A DNA stretch of 64,000 nt from Enterococcus mundtii (GCF_002947535.1 NZ_PUAP01000041.1:62001-126000), one strand, 5' to 3'. Positions 19,304-28,649 are shown, numbered from the stretch's first letter. Numbers and translations are program-made. The notes: a model not told the origin generated them from the letters alone.

Positions 19304-19951
19304 ATGAGTGATTTGATACAAACTTATGGGCCAGCCTTCCTTGATGGATTCAAAGTAACGATCCTATCAAGTGTCTTGGCACTTTTATTCAGTTTGATCA
19401 TCGGAACGTTGATGGCGATTTTTCAATTGTCACACAATAAATGGATTCGTGGCTTTGCGAAAGCCTATGTTGAATTTTTTAGGAATATCCCGTTATTGAT
19501 CATCGTGATGTTCTTCTATGTCGTATTGCCACTTTATTGGATCAGCTTTGACGGTTTTCAAGCAGGAACGATCGGGTTGACGATCTATACTTCCGCATTT
19601 ATTGCAGAAACCGTTCGTTCGGGCATCCAAACTGTGCCAAAAGGCCAAATGGAAGCTGGTCTTTCATCAGGATTTACTTACTCAGAGACGATGCGTTACA
19701 TCGTATTGCCACAGGCATTTAAAATCGTTATCCCACCGTTAGGCAATCAATTTATCAATTTGGTCAAAAATTCATCGATTTTAGCAATTGTCGCTGGTTT
19801 GGATATCATGTATCAAGGAGATTTGATCGCCAGTGAAACCTTCAACACGTTTGACACCTATATCATCGTCGGTTTATTTTACTTGATCATTACCTTACCA
19901 TTGTCTTATTTGATGGTTTATCTTGAGAAAAAATGGGCAGTTCGTTCATAG
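19304..19951 (+). CDS. Amino acid ABC transporter permease 1
   Basis: 215 residues, ATG after AAGGAGG. HisM/GlnP-type permease with about five TM helices, and the cytoplasmic EAA loop AGLSSGFTYSETMRYIVLPQAFKIVIPPLGNQ that contacts the ATPase. PLLIIVMFFY and YTSAFIAETVRSGIQTVPKGQMEAG are family motifs. Forms a heterodimer with the next gene. Confidence 0.92.
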   Translation: MSDLIQTYGPAFLDGFKVTILSSVLALLFSLIIGTLMAIFQLSHNKWIRGFAKAYVEFFRNIPLLIIVMFFYVVLPLYWISFDGFQAGTIGLTIYTSAFIAETVRSGIQTVPKGQMEAGLSSGFTYSETMRYIVLPQAFKIVIPPLGNQFINLVKNSSILAIVAGLDIMYQGDLIASETFNTFDTYIIVGLFYLIITLPLSYLMVYLEKKWAVRS

Positions 19952-19965
19952 AAAGGAGAATCGCA

Positions 19966-20622
19966 ATGGATTTTAGTGGTGCATTTTCATGGATGAATAT
20001 TCGCTTTTTACTGGAAGGACTAAAAGTAACGATCGAAGTTTCGCTGTTCTCCATCATTTTTAGTTTTCTGATCGGTGGGCTGACAGGTGTTCTTCGTTTT
20101 GCGAGTATTCCTTATTTATCAAAAATAGTAGGTTTGATTATCGACATCATTCGTAATCTGCCATTATTGCTTATCATCTTTTTCACTTATTTTGCTTTAC
20201 CGCAAATCGGTATCCAAATGAACATCTTTTGGTCAGCAGTTGCAGCATTGACGATTTTTGAATCTGCCATGTTATCAGAGATTTTCCGTGCGGGTTTGAA
20301 TGCTGTGCCGAAAGGTCAGATGGAAGCAGGGCTTTCCACCGGATTAAGCTATGTGGAAACGATGCGTACGATCATCATGCCGCAAGCATTCAAGTCAATG
20401 ATCCCTGCCATCGTCAGTCAGTTGATCTCGTTGATCAAAGACACTTCTTTAGCGGTGATCATCTCGTTACCAGAGTTGACTCACCAAGCGCGGATCATTT
20501 ACGGCCAAAATACTAATTATGTCTTACCGATGTTCGTTATGATGACTTTTATGTATTTTGTCGTATGTTACGCACTTTCTTTACTTTCTTCTTATCTAGA
20601 AAGAAGAAAATACAGTTATTAG
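19966..20622 (+). CDS. Amino acid ABC transporter permease 2
   Basis: 218 residues; ATG at 19966 follows AAAGGAG, while the longer frame overlaps the preceding gene without a ribosome site. EAA loop AGLSTGLSYVETMRTIIMPQAFKSMIPAI, five predicted TM helices, and SEIFRAGLNAVPKGQMEAG. Paralogous to permease 1 and presumably its dimer partner. Last gene of the transport operon; a large inverted repeat follows. Confidence 0.92.
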   Translation: MDFSGAFSWMNIRFLLEGLKVTIEVSLFSIIFSFLIGGLTGVLRFASIPYLSKIVGLIIDIIRNLPLLLIIFFTYFALPQIGIQMNIFWSAVAALTIFESAMLSEIFRAGLNAVPKGQMEAGLSTGLSYVETMRTIIMPQAFKSMIPAIVSQLISLIKDTSLAVIISLPELTHQARIIYGQNTNYVLPMFVMMTFMYFVVCYALSLLSSYLERRKYSY

Positions 20623-20641
20623 TAAAAAAGCGAAGCTTAAA

Positions 20642-20727
20642 TGGTTCGTTAAGAAGGAATCCACGAAATTTGCTCTTCAAATTTTTGTGGATTCCTTCTT
20701 ACGTTATCCAAAAATTCCATCGAACCA
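20642..20727 (+). repeat. Large structured inverted repeat between permease 2 and racE
   Basis: AAGAAGGAATCCAC (20651-20664) pairs perfectly with GTGGATTCCTTCTT (20687-20700); inside, AAATTTG / CAAATTT closes a five-base loop; outside, TGGTTCG (20642-20648) pairs with CGAACCA (20721-20727). No T-run follows directly, so it is not a standard terminator. Could be an mRNA-processing or stabilising hairpin, a small RNA, or a short repeat element. Confidence 0.75.
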
Positions 20728-20842
20728 CGAGTAGGATCGTCATGTTGGAAAAGAGCAGGAAAGCAGATTGTAGGACTTGATAAATCACGTCAAAAAGTCC
20801 ACAATATAGAAGGTAGAATTTTTTGAAAAAAGGATGATTCGA

Positions 20843-21661
20843 TTGACAGATAAACGTCCGATCGGTTTTATTGATTCAGGAGTTGGCGGTCTTACGGTCG
20901 TCAAAGAAGCATTGAAGCAATTGCCGAATGAAAACATATTATACGTTGGTGATACGGCGCGCTGTCCCTACGGACCAAGACCAGCAGAGCAAGTGATCGC
21001 TTATACATGGGAAATGACGAATTATTTAGTTGAAAAAGGCATAAAGATGCTTGTGATCGCCTGCAATACGGCAACTGCGGTCGCATTAGAAGAAATCAAA
21101 GCAACCCTCTCGATCCCAGTGATCGGTGTGATTTTGCCAGGAACGAGAGCGGCAGTCAAACAAACAAAAAATCAGCGAGTTGGCGTGATCGGAACGATCG
21201 GTACCGTCAAAAGCGCAGCTTATGAGACAGCCTTATTGGATAAGGCACCTGAACTGACAGTAACCAGTTTAGCCTGTCCAAAATTTGTTTCAGTTGTAGA
21301 AAGCAAAGAATACCGCTCATCAGTCGCCAAAAAAATCGTGGCTCAGACCTTGGCTCCTTTAGAGTTAAAAGGGATCGATACCTTGATTTTAGGGTGTACC
21401 CATTATCCGCTCCTTCGCCCGATCATACAGAATGTCATGGGGGATAAAGTCATGCTGATCGACTCAGGAGCAGAAACGATCGGTGAAGTTTCGATGCTGC
21501 TTGACTATTTTGAAATCAGTAATTCTCCACAAAATGGCCGAACGCTTTGTCGTTTTTATACGACAGGGTCAGCTAAAATGTTCCATGAGATTGCCCGAGA
21601 TTGGTTAGGATTAAAAGAACTGATCGTTGAATCGATTGATTTAGGAGGAAAAGAGCAATGA
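20843..21661 (+). CDS. racE: Glutamate racemase
   Basis: 272 residues from TTG 20843, which has AAAAAAGGA eight nt upstream; an ATG nine bases earlier would have no spacing. Cofactor-independent racemase making D-glutamate for peptidoglycan. Catalytic cysteines lie in [12 protein letters not shown] and [10 protein letters not shown], and [16 protein letters not shown] is the N-terminal signature. Its stop overlaps the next start (ATGA). Sits between a glutamate-type importer and nucleotide-quality genes, as I recall for other enterococci. Confidence 0.95.
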   Translation: MTDKRPIGFIDSGVGGLTVVKEALKQLPNENILYVGDTARCPYGPRPAEQVIAYTWEMTNYLVEKGIKMLVIACNTATAVALEEIKATLSIPVIGVILPGTRAAVKQTKNQRVGVIGTIGTVKSAAYETALLDKAPELTVTSLACPKFVSVVESKEYRSSVAKKIVAQTLAPLELKGIDTLILGCTHYPLLRPIIQNVMGDKVMLIDSGAETIGEVSMLLDYFEISNSPQNGRTLCRFYTTGSAKMFHEIARDWLGLKELIVESIDLGGKEQ

Positions 21662-23013
21662 TGCGTCATGACGGAAGAAATGTCCAAGATTTACGTAAAA
21701 TCACGATTGAAACAAATGTGTTGAAACATCCAGAAGGTTCAGTTTTGATCAGCTTTGGCGATACGAAAGTGATCTGCGCTGCAACGATCGAAGATTCAGT
21801 GCCTCCTTTTTTAAAAGGAAGTGGTAAGGGATGGGTGACAGCAGAATACAGTATGTTGCCCCGCGCTACGAATACGAGAAATCGTCGTGAAAGCAGCAAA
21901 GGCAAGTTAAGTGGACGGACGATGGAGATCCAACGTTTGATCGGTCGTTCGTTACGTGCGGTCGTCGATCTCGAAAAACTTGGTGAACGCAGTATCATCG
22001 TTGATTGCGACGTGATCCAAGCAGACGGTGGCACCCGAACAGCAAGTATTACCGGCGCATTTGTGGCTTTAAGATTAGCAATCGAAAAATTACTACAGGC
22101 AAAGGTGTTAGCGAATGATCCAATCAAAGAACATTTGGCTGCCATCAGTGTAGGGATTTTAGCTGATGGCACGTGCGTGACTGATTTGGATTATCACGAA
22201 GACGTTGCAGCAGAAGTCGATATGAACTTAGTGATGACGGAATCGGGCAGGTTCGTGGAGATCCAAGGGACAGGTGAAGAAGCCACCTTTGATGGCGAAC
22301 AATTGAATGAAATGCTTGTTTATGGCAAAACAGCGATCGAATCACTGATTTTTGAACAAAAAAATGTTTTGTTGAGCGAATGGTCAGACACCACTCATGA
22401 ACCGACAGAAAAAACGATCGTGATTGCTACTCGAAACGCAGGAAAAGCAGAAGAATTCCGTTCCTTATTTGCGAAGGAAGGCTATACAGTCAAAACACTG
22501 TTCGATTATCCTGAGATACCTGATGTCGAAGAAACAGGTACAACATTCGAAGAAAACGCCCGTTTAAAAGCAGAAACGATTGCACAAGTATTGAATCAGC
22601 CAGTATTGGCGGATGACTCTGGCTTGAAAGTCGATGCGCTTGGTGGCAGACCAGGAGTTTATTCTGCTCGTTTTGCTGGCGAACACAAGAGTGATGCGGC
22701 AAATAACGCAAAACTGCTTTTTGAATTAACCGATGTACCCGATGAAGAACGCACAGCACAATTCCATTGTACGTTGGTTTTCGCTGAACCAAATAAAGAA
22801 AGCCTAGTAGTGGAAGCAGAGTGGCCTGGACGAATCGGTCGGATACCTAAAGGTGAAAATGGCTTTGGCTATGACCCTCTATTCATTCCAGACGGTTACG
22901 CTCAAACAGCGGCAGAAATCTCAAGTGAAGAAAAAAATAACCACAGTCACCGAGGCTTGGCCATGGCAAAACTGAGCCAAGTTTGGCAGGCATGGTTGGA
23001 AGGAGTGGAGTAG
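21658..23013 (+). CDS. RNase PH - RdgB/HAM1 (XTP/dITP diphosphatase) fusion
   Basis: 451 residues; ATG overlaps the racE stop, AGGAGG nine nt upstream. Residues 1-240 are RNase PH, a phosphorolytic 3'-5' exoribonuclease trimming tRNA ([49 protein letters not shown]-type motif, [12 protein letters not shown]). Residues about 250-451 are RdgB, which hydrolyses dITP/XTP ([55 protein letters not shown]). Both catalytic cores look intact. A fused form is known in several lactic bacteria. Confidence 0.93.
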   Translation: MMRHDGRNVQDLRKITIETNVLKHPEGSVLISFGDTKVICAATIEDSVPPFLKGSGKGWVTAEYSMLPRATNTRNRRESSKGKLSGRTMEIQRLIGRSLRAVVDLEKLGERSIIVDCDVIQADGGTRTASITGAFVALRLAIEKLLQAKVLANDPIKEHLAAISVGILADGTCVTDLDYHEDVAAEVDMNLVMTESGRFVEIQGTGEEATFDGEQLNEMLVYGKTAIESLIFEQKNVLLSEWSDTTHEPTEKTIVIATRNAGKAEEFRSLFAKEGYTVKTLFDYPEIPDVEETGTTFEENARLKAETIAQVLNQPVLADDSGLKVDALGGRPGVYSARFAGEHKSDAANNAKLLFELTDVPDEERTAQFHCTLVFAEPNKESLVVEAEWPGRIGRIPKGENGFGYDPLFIPDGYAQTAAEISSEEKNNHSHRGLAMAKLSQVWQAWLEGVE

Positions 23014-23526
23014 ATGCGCTATTTAGTCGTTAGTGACAATCATGGGGATCGAGCAATCATAGAAGAATTACTCACCCAATACCAAAATCAAGTCGATTAT
23101 TTCTTTCATTGCGGCGATTCAGAACTTGACGTAACAGATGAAGTATGGGAAACCTATCTCGGTGTACAAGGCAATTGTGATTTCGGCACAGACTTTGAGA
23201 CAAAACGAGTGGTAGATACTGGGCTTGATCGCGTATATATGACGCACGGCCATTTATCGAATGTCCGCTTTGGCTTGACTCAGTTAGCCCTTGAAGCAAA
23301 AGAACAACAAGCAACTATCGCTCTTTTTGGTCATACGCATCAACTAGGCTGTGAATTTGAACAAGGCATTTTGTTCTTGAATCCAGGAAGTATTTCTCAA
23401 CCTCGGGGAATGATCCAAATCCCAGCTTACGCAATTATTGAGAGTACTAAAGAGACCCTTGCTGTCCAATACTATAATCGATCACATAAAAAAATCGATA
23501 ACATGGCATTTGAATATAAACGCTGA
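23014..23526 (+). CDS. YfcE/MJ0936-type metallophosphoesterase
   Basis: 170 residues, ATG directly after the stop of the fusion gene with AAGGAGTGGAG as ribosome site. Metal-binding motifs VVSDNHGD, FHCGDSE, GNCD, MTHGHLS and LFGHTHQ match the small calcineurin-like phosphodiesterase family. Substrate unknown; family members cleave phosphodiesters such as cyclic nucleotides in vitro. Last gene in the racE - fusion - phosphoesterase cluster. Confidence 0.9.
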   Translation: MRYLVVSDNHGDRAIIEELLTQYQNQVDYFFHCGDSELDVTDEVWETYLGVQGNCDFGTDFETKRVVDTGLDRVYMTHGHLSNVRFGLTQLALEAKEQQATIALFGHTHQLGCEFEQGILFLNPGSISQPRGMIQIPAYAIIESTKETLAVQYYNRSHKKIDNMAFEYKR

Positions 23527-23632
23527 CAAACAAACTCTAATTTTTGCTAAAAATAGAAATGTTTGTATAGATTTTGCATCCGTTTTCGGTAAAATAGAGA
23601 TATTGAAAGAATTTGAAATGGAGGGCCAATAC

Positions 23633-24139
23633 ATGATTGGACCAATTGTAAGAGAGTTATTACTGCAAAATCAAGAGACATTTTTGGTTCCGGCAGAAAA
23701 CGTGGCAAATGTTATGTATCAACATCCGTTATCGCATGGACTATTAGTTTTATCGAAAGTTGGCTACACTAAAATCCCTGTGTTAGGGAAAGATGATCGC
23801 TTTGTTGGTCTAGTCAGTCTATCGAATGTCGTCAATAAGATGATGGACCTACAAACAATCAGTATGGAACCATTAGAAGGCCTAACAGTGGCTGATGTAA
23901 TGGAAACCGATGTACCAACCATCGATGAAAATTGGGAACTAGAAGAAGTTCTCCATTTGCTAGTTGATGCTTCTTTCTTGCCAGTCGTCACAGAGGATAA
24001 AGTATTCAAAGGAATCATCACACGAAAAGAGTTATTGAAAGCAGTCAATTACATGGTACACGAATTAGAACGTCAAAATATCGTATCACCTAAAATAGAT
24101 GTAGATGAATTAAGAGAAAGAATCGATATCGTTAGTTAA
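23633..24139 (+). CDS. cbpB: CBS-domain c-di-AMP-binding protein (CbpB/DarB, YkuL-like)
   Basis: 168 residues; ATG 23633 chosen because GGAGG lies eight nt upstream inside the longer frame. Two CBS domains: residues 10-75 (TKIPVLGKDDRFVGLVSLSNV) and 85-145 (VADVMETDVPTIDENWELEEVLHLL, LPVVTEDKVFKGIITRKELLKAV). In B. subtilis, c-di-AMP-free DarB activates Rel and pyruvate carboxylase; the equivalent in Listeria and streptococci is CbpB. Whether it does so here is inferred. It has its own promoter region and terminator. Confidence 0.85.
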   Translation: MIGPIVRELLLQNQETFLVPAENVANVMYQHPLSHGLLVLSKVGYTKIPVLGKDDRFVGLVSLSNVVNKMMDLQTISMEPLEGLTVADVMETDVPTIDENWELEEVLHLLVDASFLPVVTEDKVFKGIITRKELLKAVNYMVHELERQNIVSPKIDVDELRERIDIVS

Positions 24140-24204
24140 GATTTGAGCGGGAATCGTTTCAATAATAAATCAATAAAAGCTACATTAGAAAGCCAACCCT
24201 AAAG

Positions 24205-24247
24205 CAGGAAACAAGATCCTATCTGTGATTTTGTTTCCTGTTTTTTT
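24205..24247 (+). terminator. Terminator after cbpB
   Basis: CAGGAAACAA / TTGTTTCCTG hairpin followed by TTTTTTT. Confidence 0.88.
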
Positions 24248-24261
24248 GTATAAAAAAATTC

Positions 24262-24296
24262 TTGATATTCTAGTATATTGTGTTACTATATACTAG
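24262..24296 (+). promoter_or_regulatory. PadR-operon promoter with inverted repeat
   Basis: TTGATA (24262-24267) is a likely -35. CTAGTATA (24270-24277) and TATACTAG (24289-24296) form a perfect inverted repeat with 11-nt spacing covering the -10 region (TACTAT or TATACT). A natural candidate for autoregulation by the PadR protein encoded next. Confidence 0.55.
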
Positions 24297-24392
24297 CACT
24301 TAGTAATAAAGAATAGTGAGATATAAATAGATGTTGGGTAAATAAACAGTTAAGAAAAATCCTATTTTTTAACCTATGTGAGGAGATTAGAA

Positions 24393-24719
24393 ATGGAAGG
24401 AATTACAGAAATCCTAAAAGGTTCCCTTGAAGGATGTATCCTTGAAATTATTAGTCGAGGAGAAACCTATGGATATGAAATCACACAAACTTTACGTGAG
24501 CTAGGGTTCACAGAAATCGTCGAAGGCACCGTCTACACGATTCTTCTACGATTGGAGAGAAAGGGACTTGTGATAGTTGAGAAAAGAAAGTCTACGCAAG
24601 GTCCACCGCGAAAATTTTATCAGCTGAATCAATCTGGGAGAGAAGAATTAGAAATATTTTGGTCAAAATGGGAATTTGTATCGACGAAAATCGAAGAGTT
24701 AGGAAGGAAAAACAAATGA
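24393..24719 (+). CDS. PadR-family transcriptional regulator
   Basis: 108 residues from ATG 24393, with GAGGAG upstream. The winged-helix PadR domain is clear: LEGCILEIISRGETYGYEITQTLRE, VEGTVYTILLRLERKGLV, GPPRKFYQLNQSGREEL. The short C-terminal helix indicates a PadR-s2 dimer. Its stop overlaps the next start (ATGA). Effector unknown. Regulates itself in most cases; the upstream inverted repeat is the probable operator. Confidence 0.88.
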   Translation: MEGITEILKGSLEGCILEIISRGETYGYEITQTLRELGFTEIVEGTVYTILLRLERKGLVIVEKRKSTQGPPRKFYQLNQSGREELEIFWSKWEFVSTKIEELGRKNK

Positions 24720-25066
24720 ACTTTATGGATAGAATTACTGGTAATGACATGAAACGGGCAATGCAACGGATGCAAGAACAGGTCGAACAATTGCCTAAAG
24801 AGTACCAAGAAGCTTGGTTACAGATCCATACACATATTTGGTCATACGCGGATATCACTGGTCGGAATTTGATTCCTGTCCTTGAAAATATCGTGGAATT
24901 ACTTGAAGTGACTGCCGCAGATCAATCAAGTGTCCAAGAAGTCTTTGGTGAAGATTATAAAGGATTTGTTCAAGCGTTAATAGGAGGAGAAGACTCCAAA
25001 TTGTATCGAGACAAATGGCGTAGGCAACTGAATGAAAATGTCGAAAAAAAACTAGCAAATCTATAG
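24716..25066 (+). CDS. DUF1048 family protein A
   Basis: 116 residues; ATG overlaps the PadR stop, preceded by AGGAAGGAA. All-helical DUF1048 protein (LPKEYQEAWLQIHTHIWSYADITGRNLIPVLENIVELLE, EVFGEDYKGFVQALI). The family has known structures but no known function, and is usually encoded behind a PadR regulator. Translationally coupled to it here. Confidence 0.85.
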   Translation: MNFMDRITGNDMKRAMQRMQEQVEQLPKEYQEAWLQIHTHIWSYADITGRNLIPVLENIVELLEVTAADQSSVQEVFGEDYKGFVQALIGGEDSKLYRDKWRRQLNENVEKKLANL

Positions 25067-25078
25067 GAGAAAACGAAA

Positions 25079-25426
25079 ATGAATCTACAAGAGATGATCA
25101 ATGAAAAACGAGAATGGCGTGGTCACGTAAAAAGAGTGAACAAGTTGCCGAAAGAATATCAGATCGTTTACAAAGAGATCCAAAATTATCTATTTAAAGT
25201 TGGTCCCGTCAATCTCAGAAAGAATGATTTTGGGATTTTGTATGAGTTGGTGGATCTTTTTGAACTAAGTGCGAATGAAGGAAAACACGTTTTGGCAATC
25301 ACAGGTAAAGATGTCGCTAGGTTTGCTGATGAGCTAATCGGTGATACTCCAACCTATATGGATGGCGTGATGGCAGAATCCAATCAGAAAGTATCGAAAT
25401 CGATTAAAAAGTGGATCAAGAAATAG
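25079..25426 (+). CDS. DUF1048 family protein B
   Basis: 115 residues, ATG 12 nt after the previous stop with AGGAGAAAAC. A diverged paralogue of the preceding protein: LPKEYQIVYKEIQNYLFK and ITGKDVARFADELIGD align with its counterpart segments. Two copies side by side suggest a heteromeric helical complex. Function unknown. Confidence 0.85.
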   Translation: MNLQEMINEKREWRGHVKRVNKLPKEYQIVYKEIQNYLFKVGPVNLRKNDFGILYELVDLFELSANEGKHVLAITGKDVARFADELIGDTPTYMDGVMAESNQKVSKSIKKWIKK

Positions 25427-25472
25427 TGTCAGCTAGTTAAAGGTGGAAGTAATCGATAAACATAAAAAAAGC

Positions 25473-25514
25473 GACTCTTAAAAGACAGATTTTTTAGTTT
25501 GTCTTTTAAGAGTC
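25473..25514 (-). terminator. Terminator of the MscS gene (also faces DUF1048 operon)
   Basis: GACTCTTAAAAGACA pairs with TGTCTTTTAAGAGTC; on the minus strand it is followed by GCTTTTTTTATG, a proper T-run, so it mainly ends the minus-strand gene. Confidence 0.85.
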
Positions 25515-25541
25515 ACATTAAAATCAAGGTGAGCGTAGAAA

Positions 25542-26459
25542 CTATTTCAACACGATCGGTGTATTTGGAATGCTATAACCGGCAGCTGTCAGTTCTTTGA
25601 CGTAAGAACTCAAAAATTCTTCTTTCAATTCGAACTGTTTACCATTCAAGACATAACAGATCGTCCGAATCGCAAAGTTACTATTGCCGATATCGACCAA
25701 TCCAAAGATCGAGGGCTCTGTTTGTAATTCTTCTTCGTATTTCACAGCCAAGGTGTCATTGACTTTTTGAATGATCTCATAGATCTTATCATAACCTTCT
25801 TCCGGAACGATCCGAATATCAAGAACAACTTGCATATTGGAACGAGAGAGGTTGCTGATCGTTGTGATACTGCGGTTTGGAATGAAATGAACGGTACCAT
25901 CAACACCTTTGAGTTGCAGAGTTCGGATACCAACTGATACCACGGTACCTTCGATGGTAAGATTCGTTAATTTGACATAGTCGCCAACGTCCATTTGTTG
26001 TTCCATGATAATAAAGAAGCCAGTGATCACATCACTCATAAAGCCTTGTGCCCCTAAACCTATGGCTACTCCGGCAATCCCTGCTCCGGCTAATAGTGAA
26101 CCGATCGGCACACCGATCACGGAGAGGATGGCATAAATAAAGAAAAAACCAATCGTATAATTGAAAATGGTATTTAAAAGACTTTGTAACGTTTTTAAGC
26201 GGCTGCCGTTAAGAACGGTTTTTTTTGAATATTGTTTAAAAGACTTGTCGATCAAGTATTTACCGATTCGATTGATGAGCCCAAAAAGAATAATCAAAAA
26301 AACAAGGAATAATCCTTTTTGGATCATTGTAGAAAAAATCCCATCCCAATCAATATTATTCCAAAAACGTTGGAACGCATTGAGTTGACTGACCGCTTGA
26401 TCTGTCAAATTTTCTCCGGTTGAGCTTGTTGTTTCTGCTGTAGCAATGAATGAAAACAT
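25542..26459 (-). CDS. Small-conductance mechanosensitive channel (MscS family)
   Basis: 305 residues from ATG 26459 behind AAAAGGGGAT; the longer frame has no ribosome site. TM helices at about residues 40-60 and 80-105, and the pore helix GSLLAGAGIAGVAIGLGAQGFMSDVITGFFIIME with the Gly/Ala pattern of TM3, followed by the beta domain (DYVKLTNLTIEGTVVSVGIRTLQL, FIPNRSITTISNLSR). Releases solutes on hypo-osmotic shock. Resembles B. subtilis YkuT/E. coli YnaI-length channels. Monocistronic. Confidence 0.92.
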   Translation of the reverse strand: MFSFIATAETTSSTGENLTDQAVSQLNAFQRFWNNIDWDGIFSTMIQKGLFLVFLIILFGLINRIGKYLIDKSFKQYSKKTVLNGSRLKTLQSLLNTIFNYTIGFFFIYAILSVIGVPIGSLLAGAGIAGVAIGLGAQGFMSDVITGFFIIMEQQMDVGDYVKLTNLTIEGTVVSVGIRTLQLKGVDGTVHFIPNRSITTISNLSRSNMQVVLDIRIVPEEGYDKIYEIIQKVNDTLAVKYEEELQTEPSIFGLVDIGNSNFAIRTICYVLNGKQFELKEEFLSSYVKELTAAGYSIPNTPIVLK

Positions 26460-26636
26460 AAAATCCCCTTTTCTAATTAGTCTCTTTTGTATTGTAACAA
26501 GAACAGCACAAAAATCAAAATAAATCATTAGATAAGTCCGCGTTGAGAGTTGCAATAACAAGTGGATAAAATAAACGATGACAAATGGGAGAGATAGTGC
26601 TAAAATATTTCAAAACTGACGATTGGTGGTATGAAC

Positions 26637-27650
26637 ATGCAAATAGATTGGGATAACTTAGGATTTTCTTACATCAAAACACCTTGGCGCTACGTTGCCA
26701 AATGGAAAGATGGAGAGTGGGAAAAAGGCGAATTGACCGAGGATAATTATCTGTCGCTTCATGAAGGATCGCCCGCACTTCACTATGGCCAACAGTGCTT
26801 TGAAGGATTAAAGGCTTATCGTAGAAAAGATGGAAAGATCAATTTATTCCGTCCAGAGCAAAACAGTCGTCGCTTGAACCAAAGTGCAAGACGTTTATTG
26901 ATGCCTATGGTTCCAGAAAAAATGTTTGTCGATGCAGTGAAAGAAGTCGTAAAGGCAAATGAAGCCTTTGTGCCGCCTTATGGTTCAGGAGCAACTTTAT
27001 ATTTACGTCCTTTCCTGATCGGTGTCGGAGAAAATATTGGGGTTCATCCAGCGCCTGAGTATTTGTTTGTGGTTTTCTGTACGCCTGTAGGAGCCTATTT
27101 CAAAGGTGGGTTGAAACCAACGAACTTTATCGTTTCTGGTTATGACCGAGCTGCTCCAAATGGTACGGGAGCTGCCAAAGTAGGTGGGAACTACGCAGCA
27201 AGCTTGTTACCAGGGACTGAAGCGAAAGAATTGAATTATTCAGATTGTGTTTACCTAGATCCAGCGACCCATACAAAAATTGAAGAAGTCGGCGCGGCGA
27301 ATTTCTTTGGTATTACTAAAGACAATCAGTTCATCACACCGCAATCGCCTTCGATTTTACCAAGTATCACGAAATATTCCTTGTTGCAGATTGCGGAAGA
27401 GCGTTTAGGACTTGAAGCAGTTGAAGGGGATATCTATATCGATCAACTTGACCAATTTGCTGAAGCAGGGGCGTGTGGAACCGCAGCGGTGATTTCACCG
27501 ATCGGTGGGATCTACTATAAAAATGATTTACATGTCTTTTACAGTGAGACAGAAGTAGGACCAGTAACTAAGCGCTTGTATGAGGAATTAACGGGTATCC
27601 AGTTTGGTGATATCGACGCACCAGAAGGTTGGATCGAAGTCGTCGAATAA
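26637..27650 (+). CDS. ilvE: Branched-chain amino acid aminotransferase
   Basis: 337 residues. The second ATG (26637) is preferred: GGTGGT lies seven nt before it, while the ATG at 26631 abuts that site. PLP-dependent fold type [25 protein letters not shown], Schiff-base Lys181 in [13 protein letters not shown], and [15 protein letters not shown]. It interconverts Leu/Ile/Val and their 2-oxo acids with glutamate. No other ilv gene nearby, so a catabolic or salvage role is plausible. Confidence 0.93.
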   Translation: MQIDWDNLGFSYIKTPWRYVAKWKDGEWEKGELTEDNYLSLHEGSPALHYGQQCFEGLKAYRRKDGKINLFRPEQNSRRLNQSARRLLMPMVPEKMFVDAVKEVVKANEAFVPPYGSGATLYLRPFLIGVGENIGVHPAPEYLFVVFCTPVGAYFKGGLKPTNFIVSGYDRAAPNGTGAAKVGGNYAASLLPGTEAKELNYSDCVYLDPATHTKIEEVGAANFFGITKDNQFITPQSPSILPSITKYSLLQIAEERLGLEAVEGDIYIDQLDQFAEAGACGTAAVISPIGGIYYKNDLHVFYSETEVGPVTKRLYEELTGIQFGDIDAPEGWIEVVE

Positions 27651-27673
27651 TGACTTGCTGTAAAAATAACTAC

Positions 27674-27714
27674 AAAAAAAATCAGCTCTCACATAGGAGG
27701 GCTGATTTTTTTTA
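27674..27714. terminator. Bidirectional terminator between ilvE and fabI
   Basis: AAATCAGCTCTC / GAGGGCTGATTT with A- and T-runs outside; serves the two convergent genes. Confidence 0.88.
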
Positions 27715-27719
27715 GTGGA

Positions 27720-28475
27720 TCAAGATAAATGAACACCTTTATCTACGTAAATGATATCACCGATGATCCCGCTAGATAAGGGACTGATCAAGAAGGCACA
27801 AGTATTTCCGACTTCTTCGATCGTCACACCTTGTTGATCAGGTGTGCGTGATTCGGATAACTCGATCAATTTTTGATAATCCTTCACACCAGTCACTGCT
27901 AATGTTTTGATTGCACCAGCTGAGATCCCATTGACACGGATTCCTTTAGGTGAAAATTCAGCAGCTAAGTAGCGAATGGCAGCTTCTAGTGATGCTTTTG
28001 CAATCCCCATCATATTATAGTTAGGGATAGCACGTTGTGAACCAAGGTAAGACATACTTACGATCCCGCTGTTAGGAGCTAAGTATTTTTGGGCATACTT
28101 CGATACAGCAATCAATGAATAGCTACTGATATCTTGTGCTAATTGGTAACCATCTCTTGAAATATCAGAAACGTTACCTGAAAGCTCTTCTTTGTTGGCA
28201 TAAGCAACAGCGTGGACCAAACCATGGATCTCGCCAGCATATTCACCAATCGTAGCCATCGCTTTTTCGATGCTCTCATCGCTAGCAACATCGCATTCCA
28301 CTGTGAATGCATCTTCACCGACTAATTTGACTAACGATTTCTTCATACGTTCATTTTGGTACGTATAGATGATCTCAGCGCCTTGTTGCATCATTGCTTC
28401 CGCACAACCCCAAGCAATACTACGTTTATTCGCAACACCCATGATCACGATTTTTTTTCCTTCTAAAAAAGACAT
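27720..28475 (-). CDS. fabI: Enoyl-ACP reductase (NADH) FabI
   Basis: 251 residues from ATG 28475 (AAAGGAGTG upstream); the longer frame runs through the promoter leader. Divergent SDR: GVANKRSIAWGCAEAM nucleotide-binding loop and the FabI catalytic set in YLGSQRAIPNYNMMGIAKASLE (Tyr-x6-Lys). Reduces enoyl-ACP in the last step of fatty acid elongation; target of triclosan. Divergent from fabN, with FabT-like boxes between. Confidence 0.95.
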   Translation of the reverse strand: MSFLEGKKIVIMGVANKRSIAWGCAEAMMQQGAEIIYTYQNERMKKSLVKLVGEDAFTVECDVASDESIEKAMATIGEYAGEIHGLVHAVAYANKEELSGNVSDISRDGYQLAQDISSYSLIAVSKYAQKYLAPNSGIVSMSYLGSQRAIPNYNMMGIAKASLEAAIRYLAAEFSPKGIRVNGISAGAIKTLAVTGVKDYQKLIELSESRTPDQQGVTIEEVGNTCAFLISPLSSGIIGDIIYVDKGVHLS

Positions 28476-28551
28476 ATAGACACTCCTTTGATTCAATAAA
28501 AGTTTTGTTTGACGATAATATAAGTGCAAAAAAATAACTTCTTGATTTCTT

Positions 28552-28581
28552 ATTATTCAGTAAAATGCTTTGATTGTCAAA
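28552..28581 (-). promoter_or_regulatory. fabI promoter with FabT-like box
   Basis: On the minus strand TTGACA (28580-28575), 17-nt spacer, AATAAT (28557-28552). TTTGATTGTCAAA (28569-28581) is a palindrome overlapping the -35 and fits the FabT pattern TTTGA-N3-TCAAA. Predicted repression by FabT with acyl-ACP. Confidence 0.65.
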
Positions 28582-28607
28582 CTATTTTTTTGATGAATAA
28601 AAAATGA

Positions 28608-28649
28608 TTGCCAAATAATCAAGAATATGATACTTTGATAATCAAAGTA
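28608..28649 (+). promoter_or_regulatory. fabN promoter with perfect FabT-like palindrome
   Basis: TACTTTGATAATCAAAGTA (28631-28649) is a perfect 19-nt palindrome matching the FabT operator. A candidate promoter TTGCCA (28608-28613), 17 nt, TACTTT (28631-28636) runs into it, so binding would block RNA polymerase. Confidence 0.65.

Noticed and set aside
20642-20727. Simple rho-independent terminator
   Set aside because: No T-run follows the stem; long nested arms suggest another role.
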